Position numbers and translations under genes: made by a program. Below, piece after piece: positions 51,379 through 63,300 of a DNA stretch of 64,000 nucleotides (position 1 is the first letter of the stretch; the number at the start of each line of letters is the position of its first letter). The stretch is from Bacteroidales bacterium UBA5197 (GTDB taxonomy: Bacteria > Bacteroidota > Bacteroidia > Bacteroidales > Lentimicrobiaceae), in the NCBI GenBank assembly GCA_002412885.1, contig DHVX01000072.1:1-64000 (forward strand). The letters are read 5' to 3'. The notes beneath the pieces are model-generated. The model was not told the origin of the DNA and did not search any database. It was given only the letters and a program-made list of their open reading frames with translations.

Positions 51379-54300
51379 TTAATTTTTATCTACTTGAGGG
51401 CGCGGCCGTATAAGAATATCCACTGAAACAGGATCAGCGGCATTGCCATTGCAATCGGTTATGGAGTAGGTAATGGTATGGGTAACCTCCAGGTAGTTGT
51501 TTGTTCCCCATAATTTGATCGGTCCATACAATGAAGGCTGTCCGGTTCCTGAAATATCAGGCTGACTTGGATCATTGCCCGAAAATTCAATAAGCCATGA
51601 GATAGAATTAGTTGCACAACAGTTATCAGTGATGCCAATGAGGTCCAGTTCCGTAGTGCCGTTAATTATGTACCAGTCTGGTCTTGTCCAACCTGCCGGG
51701 AATTGTGGCAGATATATAGCTTCCGGAATAATATCAGCATCTGGTTCTGGTTGACCATCATAAAGAGCTGAGAAGATATTTACAACACAGAAGTCGAACG
51801 GGCCGGGGGCGGTGAAGGTTGGGACTTCATTGTCGGTAACCGTAATGGTTTGCACACATTCATCAAAACCGGAAATATTCGTAGCACGCCAGGTAATGGT
51901 GGTTACACCAACATTGAAAGTGAATGGATCAGGTGTTACAGGCCTGCCGGTTCCGCTGGCAATGGTTGCGCCGGTCATGGCCCATGTCCAGGTAATGGGC
52001 TCGGCACCGGAAATCAGTGTTGGTTGACCGGGATTGAGTGTTGCTGAGCAGACGCCGGGATCTGTGTTGACGCTGATTGCTAGCGGGCAATCAATTTCGG
52101 GCTCAGATAGAACGGTAACGTCAAATGAACAGGTAGAAACCAAACCATTAGAATCAATTGCTGTGTAAGTGAAGGTTGTTATGCCAACATTCAGGGTCTG
52201 TAACAAAGTAACCTGAATGTTGGGTGGCGGAGGTGATGATGCACCTGTGGTAGCGCCTGACATTACCCATGATAAAAATTCCACACCGCAGGCATCGCTG
52301 TATGTAGGCGCAGGAATAGGAACATCGGTGGCAAAAGGTTCGCCGAAATCAGCAGGAACCGAGAAATCAGGCGGGCAGGTTAATGCCGGTGGAGTAATAT
52401 CAACAACAGTAATGATCTGTTCACAGGTTGTTTCATTGCCTGAAGCATCTTCAAAGGTCCAAGTAATTACATAAACGCCAACCGGGTAGATTCCTGATGC
52501 ATCGGTGCTGCTGATGCCATAAGTTGAATTGTGCGACCAGTTAACAATTTCTCCGCAATCGTCATCTACCACAGGTTGATCTGCACTTACATAAGCCGCA
52601 CAGGCATCTGCAGGAGCATTTACAGTTTCGTCAGCCGGGCAGGTAATTACAGTTGGCGGAACCTGATCATTCACCGTAACGGTAAAAGAGCAGGTGGCTA
52701 TGTTTCCGGAGGCATCGGTAACAGTGTAGGTAACTGTGGTCACGCCCACATTGAAGGTTGTGTTGTTTACCAGGCCGCTTCCTGAACCCGTGGTAGCACC
52801 GGTTTTGGTCCAGGTAAGAACAGGATTGGGGCAATTGTCGGAGAAAACAATATCGTCAACTACAATGGCAGGTACTTCACATAATGGTGGAGTGGCAATC
52901 GCGGTAACATCCCCGGGACAGGTAATAATAACCGGCAACTGGTTGTCAATTACGGTAATGGTTTGCGGACAGGTACTGGTATTGCCTGATTCATCGGTAA
53001 ATGTCCAGATAATGGGATGAATGCCAACCGGGTAAATGCCGCTTGCATCTTCAGGGCTGATTCCATAGAAAGAGTTATGTGTAACAGAAACTATTTCGCC
53101 ACATGGGTCATAAACATCGGGTGCGGGAACGGTAACATAGGTTGAACAAAGCCCTGCATCTGCATATTCAGTCACACTTGGAGGGCAGGTAACCACGGTT
53201 GGTGGAACATCATCGTTAACCACCACATTGAATGTGCAGGTAGCCGTGTTGCCGGAGGCGTCGGTAATGGTGTAAGTAATTACTGTTGTACCTACGTTAA
53301 AGGTTGTTATATTAACGAAACCTGTTCCTGATCCCGGAGTTACGCCTGTTGCAACCCATGTTAAGATAGGATCAGCGCAATTGTCTCTATATATTGGCAG
53401 ATCAAGTGTAATGTTCGGCACTTCACAGTCTGGAGGAGTGGCCTGAGCCAGTAGATCACCCGGGCAGAATGTAAACTCTGGAGCCTGATCATCAATTACC
53501 TCAATTTCCTGTTCGCAATTACTTTCGTTGCCGGATTCGTCGGTAAATGTCCAGGTGATGATGTAAACACCTGCCGGATAGGTACCGCTGGCATCTGACG
53601 AAGAGATTCCGTAAGGTGAATCATGCTCAATTGTTACAATTTCTTCACACGGATCATCAACAACCGGCATTGGAACTGAAATATAAATTTCGCATGATCC
53701 GGCAGGAACAACAACTGAAATATCCTCAGGACAAGTGATAACGGTAGGCGGTACTTCATCGTTAACAATCACTGTAAATGAACAGGATGTTACATTATTT
53801 GAAGCATCGGTTACCCTGTAAGTGATGGTAGTTGTACCAACATTAAAGGTAGTGATGCTTACAAAGCCGGTTCCTGAGCCTGTAGTTGCGCCGGTGGCTG
53901 CCCAGGTAAGAACAGGATTGGGGCAGTTATCACCGAAGGTTGGCAGGCCCAGCACAATATCAGGAACTTCACACAAAGGTGGTGTGGCAATGGCTGTTAC
54001 ATTTAGTGGACAGGTCAGAGTTGGGAACTGATTGTCAACCACAGTGATGGTTTGTGTACAATTGCTTGTATTGCCGGATTCGTCGGTAAAAGTCCATATA
54101 ATTGTATGAATGCCAACCAGGTAAATACCGCTTGGATCTTCAGGAGTTCCAACGGGAGAGTTATGCGAAATGAAAACGATTTCACCGCAGGGATCATAAA
54201 CATCAGGCAAGTGAACAGTTACCTCAGTTTCGCATGAACCGGGATCTGCATTTACAGTGACATCTGGCGCGCAGGCAACAACGGTGGGAGGCACATCGTC

Positions 54301-57300
54301 GTTTACAACAACGTTGAATGAACAGCTTGCCTCGTTGCCGGAAGCATCGGTAACTGTGTAGGAGATAACTGTTATACCCACATTGAAGGTAGTAATGGTA
54401 ACAAAACCTGTTCCCGAGCCGGTTGTTGCGCCTGTGGCAACCCATGTTAAGACAGGATCGTCGCAATTATCGCTGTATGCAGGCAGTGATAAAGTAACAT
54501 TTGGAATAGTACAATCAGGCGGTGTTGCTTCAAGAAGAACATCATCCGGACAATCTATGATCGGCAGTTCAACGTCATTAACCGTTATATACTGCATACA
54601 GGTAGTTGAATTGTTAGATGCATCGGTAATGGTCCATTTAACCTCGGTGGTACCGATTGGATATCGCCCGCTTGCATTGCCTGTATTGTTGAAGTCGTTG
54701 ATTACAGATACGATTTCTCCACATGGATCAGTAACCTCAGGTTCGGGAACGATAACATCGGCATGACACATACCTGCATCGTTTGATACTGTGATATCAT
54801 CAGGACATTCAACAAAAGCAGGAGGAACATCATCATTAATCGTCACCGTAAACTGACATGTTGCAAAATTGCCGGCTGCATCAGTAACAGTGTAAATAAC
54901 TGTGGTAACGCCTACCGGGAATATAGTTCCGTTAACCGATCCGGTTCCATTATCAGGTGTTGCACCTAAAGCGACCCAGGAGAGGCTAAGCGCAGCAGTA
55001 CCGCAGTTATCGGTCAGCCCGGGATCAGGAATGGTCGTAACTTCATATTCGCAATCTGGCGGAAGTGCGGTAAATAGCTGATTATCCGGGCAGCTAATGG
55101 TTGGGGCCTGGGTGTCGATAACAGTAACGAGTTGTGTGCAGGTGGTTATGTTTCCAGAAATTCCAGTGATGGTCCATGTAACGGTGGTTGTACCAACGGG
55201 ATAATTTCCACTGGCATTTGCTGTACCGGTATAGTCGTTGGTCATGGTATAAGGGCAAGGATCGGTCACCACCGGAGCGGGTACGGTAACGTTGGCCGCG
55301 CAATGGCCCATATCGGCATTCGCAGTTACATCAGCAGGGCAATCAACTGTAGGTGGAATAAGATCTTCTACGGTAACGGTCTGCTGACAAGTGGCGCTGT
55401 TTCCGCAAGCATCGGTGGCTGTCCAGGTGACAATGGTTACGCCTGGAGGGAATGCAGAAGGGGCGTTGTTGGTAATCACAATTTCACCCGTGGCCGAACA
55501 GGCGTCGGTGGCGGTGGCCATGCCAAGCACTACCGTGGTGGACTCGCAGGTAAGCGGATCAATCTGACCAACAACATTGGCCGGGCAAGTGATTACCGGA
55601 GGCTGAGTATCGGTTATGGTAAAGTTAGCACTAGTTGTTATGGAATTGAAGCAACCATCGGTAGCAGTAAAGATTACTGTGGCAGAACCGGTTGCTCCGC
55701 AAAGGTCAGAAAGTGTGGTGAAGTTATGCGCCCAGGTAACAGGTCCGCAGGCGTCTGTAGCAACTGCACCTCCATTGTTGTTCAGCCAGGTGTTGAGTTC
55801 GGTGGTATTTCCGCTGCCATCGCATTCAACGGTGAGATTTGCAGCGGGTTGATTTAGTATAGGGCCATTAGGATCGTAGATGGTAATGATCTGGGTAAAT
55901 ACGTTGCTGGTATTTCCGCAGTCATCCGTAACTACAAAAGTATTGGTGTATGAACCTGCATTGGCACAGCTTCCCGGCACAAGTGCCCCGGCAGTTTTCA
56001 CAGGAGTCAGCGTGCCATCGCAATTATCGGTAGCAACCGGAAGCAGTGCCTGTGCAGCAGCAAGCGCTGAAAAATCATCGCAATCTATGTTGCGATTGAG
56101 AGATCCGGCCAATGTGGTCCAAACCGGTGCATTAATATCGGTGATTGTAATTACTTGCGTGTAAACAGCGCTGACGTTTCCACACAGGTCTGTTGCTGTC
56201 CAGGTATTGGTATAGGTTCCGGCCTGAGGACAACTGCCCGGGACAAATGCGCCTGAAGTTTTTGTAATTACCAGCGTTGCCGGATCACACAGATCAGTTG
56301 CTGACGGGACAAGAGCCTGAGCCGCAGCCAATGCAGTTGCATCGGAGCATTCCACTGTGCGGTTAAGGGCGCCGGAGGCAGTGTTCCACGTGGGAGCCTG
56401 TGTATCAATAATATAGATTGTGGCATTGTCTGTGCCGGAGTTATTACATTCATCTGTTGCAGTAAAAGTTACCAGAACTGATGAATTGCAGGTTTGATTG
56501 ATACCAGCGTAATCATTAAAGATAGAAAGGTTGAGTGTGTGGTCATCTGTAGCGGTTGCCAGTGACAGCCAATCCTGAATTTGCTGGTTGTTTGTGGGGT
56601 CGTTACATTCCAAAGTGAGGTCTGGTGGTGCAGTAACAACAGGTGGCACGTCGTCAGGAGCTACGTCAAAGTTGTAGATATACTGACTACACGGGATATC
56701 GCCATCCATACCATTTACCTCCAGTGAATATTGACCCGGTCCGGGAGGCGTAAACCCATAGCCTGTTCCGACTATACTACCAGTGCCATTCGATCCATCA
56801 TAAGCGTCGTACCAGCTCAGTGTATATACTCCGGGAGGAGTAACTGTAGCTATAATATCAGGTACATTGCCCTGGCAGAATGCGCCCGGATCAACATTAA
56901 ATGTTACAGAAATACTATCTATAACATGTATGGTTACGGTATCACAACCAACGCCGGAAGCAATACACGGAGAAGCCGGCAATCCACCACACACCTGATA
57001 TAAAATTAAAGGAGGTGAATTTTCATCAGGTGTGAAAATTGGATTGGGGCAGGTTGTGCATGAGAGATAACCATTATATTGTCCTGGAAATCCCGGGAAA
57101 ACGCTGTTCCAAACAGGGTTCGTGACATTCGTATTTTCAATGGTAATTTGGGTATTACAATCAACGCGGGTAGTAATTTCAGCTGTTGCAACAATTCCAG
57201 GGATTGATGTAAAGGTAAAATCGTTTTTATTACCCCCTGGTTTACAATAAGTGAAGAGATAGAATTGACCGCCGGGGATACAAACAATGTTTCCGATTAT

Positions 57301-60300
57301 GGATACACTTTCGCAATCTATCCTCCAATCCTGTGGAGAAGGAGTGGCGCCATCAATGCTTATCTGAACCCCGACAGCATCATCATCAATTCTCACATTA
57401 AACGAAACGCAGTCTTCTTTAGTGGCATCGCAGCATTTATCCTCTCTTTCAACATTGTAATATGTTATTGTTCCGCTAGGCTGCCCATCCAGATCAACAA
57501 TATAGAAAGAGTTTGAAGTAGCACAGGGTGAGCATCCGCAAGTAGAACTTATGGTAATAACCTGTGTAACATCAGTATAATTGCCGCATTGGTCTGTCAC
57601 TCTGTAAGTCCTGTCAACCCTGTAAGGACAATAACCCGGTTGATTTTCCAGTCCGTAAGGGACTTCATCCAGATAAACGACTGTTACTGATCCGCAGTTA
57701 TCGCTTGCCGTTACAGCATTGATGTTGCGCGGCGGTATATTGGATGGACAAGCAACAGTAACATTAGGAATAGATGCAACCGGAGGAATATTGTCAATTA
57801 CATTGATAGTCTGATTTAATGTTCTCACATTTCCACTACAATCCTCGGCCCGCCAGGTTCTTGTTATGGTTGAAGCAGAAGCACAGGAGCCGGGAACTGT
57901 ATTATCAGAATAAGTAATCGTTACTGGTCCTCCACAATTATCTGTGGCTGTTGCCTGCCCGGTTAAAACAGGTAATGTGCTTTGATCGCATTGAATTGTA
58001 ATATTTCCGGGAACTGTAAGTGCCGGTGCAATATTATCAGCAACAGTGATAATCTGATTATGTGTTGTCGTATTTGAATGGGCATCCGTGAGAGTCCAGG
58101 TTCGGGTAATAACAAATGTACCCGGGCATGGTCCATTTGCGACATTATCAGTGAATACAGCCTGAGCCCCACCTAGCGGGCAGTTGTCAGCTTCGTTATT
58201 GACATCTCCAGTAATTGAAATGCCTGCATTATAAGAACATGATGCATTGACATAAATGGTTAGATTGGCAGGTGGAGTAAAAGTTGGCGGCGTATTGTCA
58301 ATCACAGTAATAACAAAGGAGCAGGTCGCTGAATTCCCTGATCCATCAGTTGCCGTATAGGTTACTGTTGTTGTGCCAACCGGAAATATTGAACCGGGGA
58401 TATGAGATCTTACCCATGAAACAGCTCCTCCGCAATTGTCGGTTGCCGTTGGTTCTGTCCAGGTAGCCACCTGATCACAGGTAGTGCGACCGGGGCCTGT
58501 GTAAACTGTAAAATCAACAGGACAATTGATGATAACCGGTGCTTGATTATCGGTGACATTTACCGTAAGCAAGCAAGTCGCAGTCTGTAAATTGGCTGCA
58601 GTGACTGTCCAGACAATATTGGTTGTGCCCTGTGGTAAAACAGCTCCGGCCAGTGTTGACAGGTTATTGAAGTTGTTTCTAATGGTGCTACCCGGGCAGT
58701 TGTCGCCATAAGAAACGGGATCTAATTCAACACCGACAACCGTATAATTACAACCACCGGTATTTGCATTACGGACCTGAGGACTGGATTGGCAGGTGAT
58801 GGTTGGCGGAGTAATATCCCCAACAATAACCTCGGCCTGGGTTGTAAATGAGCAGCCATTTGCTGTTGCTACAATGTTAAAAACGGTTGTTTGAAGGGTA
58901 GCCGGCTGTGAGCTGTTTAATGAACCTGCAATGGGATTTGATGATCCACTGGCTGGAATTCCGGTAAGTACAACGGTATTGTCTCTGGTCCAGGCATAGT
59001 TTGTTCCGGAAACAATGCTTGTAATATCAATCGGTGTAATTGTCCCACCGGGGCAAACGGGGCCCTGCGTGGCCGGAAGAGCGGTGGCTGTCGGAATCGG
59101 GTTTACCGTCACATTGTAACTTGCCGATGTACCTGTACATCCATAAATATTATCGTATAATAAATTCACCGTTTGAACTCCCGGTGTATTCCAGGTCACG
59201 GTTATCTGCATTGTTCCTTGCCCGGCTGTAATGGTGCCTCCGCTTACTGTCCAGATATAAGCGGTCATTCCGGATTCCGTGGTATAGACATTGCCGCCTG
59301 AGTTTTCGCAAACGGCAGATGGGCCGCTGATAGTCGGCGTGGTAACAGGGTTTACTGTTACTTCAACATACTCTTTATTAAGACACTCTTCGGATGAGTT
59401 GCCCTTAGCAGTAATGTAATAGGTGACCACGGCTGGTGCTCCTGAAGAGTTTGTTAGTGTTTGATTGATCAGATTGCCGCTTCCATCGGAATAGCCGGTT
59501 ACACCTGATCCTGAAGTCAATATTGCCTCCCAGGTGATAATTGCGCCCAGTATATTACAGCCGATCTGAATGTAGGCATTCTCACCGGAGCAGATGGTTT
59601 GTTCTGTGGGGTTAAGAAAGATTTCAATTTCCTGCTTTGCCTGCACAAATACTGAATTTGTATTTGAGCATCCGGTGGCTGTATTGGTTTCTAAAAGAGT
59701 GTACCAGGTATCCTCTTCCGGGGTGATCCATGGATCAGAAATATTAACATTCATTTCCGGATCCGGGGGAACGGCAACCCAGTAGTAAGTATTTCCAGAT
59801 ACAGCAGGCCCGCCTATCTGAACGGTTCCACCCACACAAATATCGCCGTTAGGACCAGTATATGCGGCTGGCAGCGGGTTAACCGTCACGTTCAAAGCAC
59901 TTGCTGTTCCATTCCCGCAGGAGTTTACAGGAATTACCTGTACCACACCTGAAGCCATACCGGCAGTTACCACAATCTGGGTGGTACCCTGGCCCGAATT
60001 GATCGTCCAACCTACAGGTACACTCCAAACGTAAGATGATGCACCAGTAACCGGCAAAATGCTGAATGTCTGTTCAGAACCTTCGCAAATTACATCATTG
60101 CCTGTGATGGTCCCTGCTGCAAGAGGAAGAAGATCAACAATAAGCGACAGGCTGTTTGAAGGTCCGTTGCCGCATGTATTTGATGGCGTTATGGTAATGT
60201 TTCCTGAGGTTGCACCAACCGTAACATTGATGGCCGCTGTTAACTGCCCTGAATTTATGGTCCAGTCTGATGGTACTGACCATGTGTAAGTGACACCTGC

Positions 60301-63300
60301 CGGTGGAGGTGAAGTAACATTAAAGTTGTATGTGCCTGCTTCACAAACATTCGTGAGCGCTGGCAGTATCGGGCCGGCCTGATCAGGTGTTTTATTCACA
60401 GAAACAGCAAGGCTTGAAGCTCCGCTGGTTCCACAGGCATTCTGAGCTGTAACTGTAATATCCCCATTTTGTCCTGTTAGTCCGGTGTTTACTGTTATGC
60501 TGTTGGTTCCACTTCCGGCAGTGATTGTCCATCCGACCGGAACTGTCCAGTTGTAGGAAGTGGCATTGGGTACGGCAACAATGCTGTATATCTGTCCAAA
60601 TTGCTGATTACAATGTATGGTAGTTCCGGTAATAGGCCCTGGTGTTGCAGGCGTACCGGCGCCTACAGTTACAGTAAGGATACTGGCCGGGCTTGTTCCG
60701 CATGAGTTACCAGCGGTTACTGCAATGTTCCCGTTGTCGCCGGTGTTGCCGGTGGTTACGGTTATTGTATTGGTACCGGCACCTCCTGTTATTGTCCATC
60801 CGGTGGGAACTGTCCATGTGTAGGTCGTAGCATTAGCAACCGCTGCAATACTGTAAATTTGATTGGTCAAATTGGGACATTGTGCAGCAGTTCCGGTAAT
60901 CGGTCCCGGTGTAACAGGAGTTCCGGGACTTACAGTTACTGCCATTGTTGAGGTGCCGCTGGTTCCGCAGGCATTTCCTGCAGTTACTGATATTGTTCCA
61001 CCGGCTGCTCCTGTGGTTACCTGAATAGATGTAGTTCCATTACCGGAAGTGATGGTCCATCCACCCGGAACTGTCCAGTTGTATGTGCTTGCATTGGGCA
61101 CAGCCGCAATGCTGTAAGTCTGACTTATACCGGGGCAAACTGGATTATTCCCTGTAATAGATCCTGGCGTTGCAGGAGGAGGCAGAATACTAACGGTAAC
61201 AGAAGCACAGGTAGAAAAACCGCAGGTAGGTGTTTCCCAACGGGCATAATAGGTTGTTGTAACTGTTGGAGATGCAATTACCAATGGATTGCCTGTTCCG
61301 ATACTCGTGCCACCACAACTACCTGTAAACCATCTTACAGTAGTTCCTGAACCACCGGTAACCGACAGGGAGATATTTCCTGGATCATCGGTGCAGAAGT
61401 TATTTCTATCAGATATCGCTGCGGTTGGTGCAACAGGAACTGCATTGATGGTTATACTTATCGGATAGGCAACACTAACACAACCGGTAGTTGAATTTCT
61501 TACAGTCAAGTTGCCCAGGTAGGTGCCGGCAGGAGCGGCTGCGGGTACAACCAAAACAATCGGGCTTGCGGTTAGTGCTGAATTGGTTATATCAATAAAG
61601 CCAGCAGCATTTGCTGCTGCATTGTAGTCTATGCTATACTGGTTTGGACTTCCGAAAGTGGCTGTATATGGAAGGTTGGCTGTGGTTACGCCCTGACAAA
61701 CTGAAGGATTAGTACCAAGAGTAATTGTTGGTAAAACATTTATTACAACAGTTCCTGTCATGGGTCTGGTGCAACTGGTTGAACCAACGATGAGAACACC
61801 CTGAACTGTATATACCCCGGCTATTGTTTGATTGCCAAAAGATATTGGTGAACCGGTGCCTGTGACAAGGCTTCCTACTGCAGTCCCGTCCCTGTATAAT
61901 TGATATGCTATTCCGGTTTCAGAACCGCTAAGGCCAATGGTTACCGTTGAGCCAAAGCAAAAACTTCCTCCCGGAGTAATGTTGTATAGAGAACTGACAT
62001 AAGTTAAAATTACAAGTCCACTTGCACCCGAGCCACCGACTCTATCGGTATCGTTTGTTTTCCTGGCACCGCTGCCCCCACCTCCATAATTGCTTCCCGA
62101 AAGACCATTAGAAGATCCGGTTACACCATTTCCTCCGTTCCCGCCATTTACTGCCGTGCCGGTTCCGCCTGTTGCTCCTGTTGCATTCCCTCCTGCACCA
62201 CCTGATCCGGCACCACCTCCACCGCCGCCGGAAGAGCTGGATCCAGCTGCTCCATTACCACCTCCATGTAAAATTGTGCCAGTTGATGATGAAGTTGGCC
62301 CACCTATTCCAGGTGTAGCACTATTGTTCACTCCTCCCCTGCCACCTGCAGCCAGGATTGTTAGAAACGAAGAATTCCCACCGTTGATGTTTGCGGTACC
62401 TCCGCTTCCTACGGAAACTGCGTATGTTGATCCAGGTGTAACGGTAACAATACCGCATGCATAAGCACCTCCACCTCCGCCACCTCCTTCTCGGTTATTC
62501 TGCTGGATGGAACTTCCTCCTCCACCACCACCCCAGGCTTCCACTTTTAAGCATGTTACACCAGCAGGTACTGTAAATGAACCAGAACTCGTATAGACAT
62601 TGCTTCCCATCACCCCCTTCACCAAATTCCCGCTCCAAATCAATGTATCCTGTGGCCCTACCGCCATTGCTGCAAGTGGTTCATTCTCAGCTACAATTTC
62701 CTCATTATCATTTTTAACAAGAGGCTCAACTACTGGCTCTTCCGGCGTAATTTCAAGGTTATCCGTATTTGCATCTGCAATCAGATCCTTCCCAAAAGCT
62801 ACACCCTCGAAACTTACATTGCGGTTGTGGAAGGTAACGTTATGATCAACGGTGCTCCAACCGTAAAAGCGAATGCTGAGGGTTTGCGGGTAAGCAACGC
62901 GGAGGCTGGTTTTTACCGGCAGGTTGCGTGGCACTGGGGTGCCGATATAGACGATGTGGCCGATCTGGGTTTTCTGTGAGGTAAAACCATCGTAGGAATA
63001 CTGCACCGAAGTGCGCATATTTACGCGGCTCAGGCTGACTTCAAAATTCAGCTGGTTGATAAGGATGCTGGTTCCGGGAGCCGGGGTAATCTGGTATTCG
63101 TAGTATGCTTCGGGATCAAGATTGTCGGTGTTCCAGCCGCTGGAAACTGCGCCGAAATCAGCGGAGAAACTCAGGGAATCAACACTGCGTCCGGCAGCAA
63201 ACGAAAGGGTGGCAACAGGTGAGGGAAGTGCAACTTCGTAGGGAGATGTGAGGGGCCAGCTCAAAACGACTGATTGCTGAGCGCTGATATTCAGCGATAT

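Noticed and set aside
51059..51382. Plus-strand 107-codon frame between secreted-protein genes
   Set aside because: Trp/Cys/Phe-rich translation without domain, overlapping the end of the giant gene and the likely leader of the 358-residue gene.
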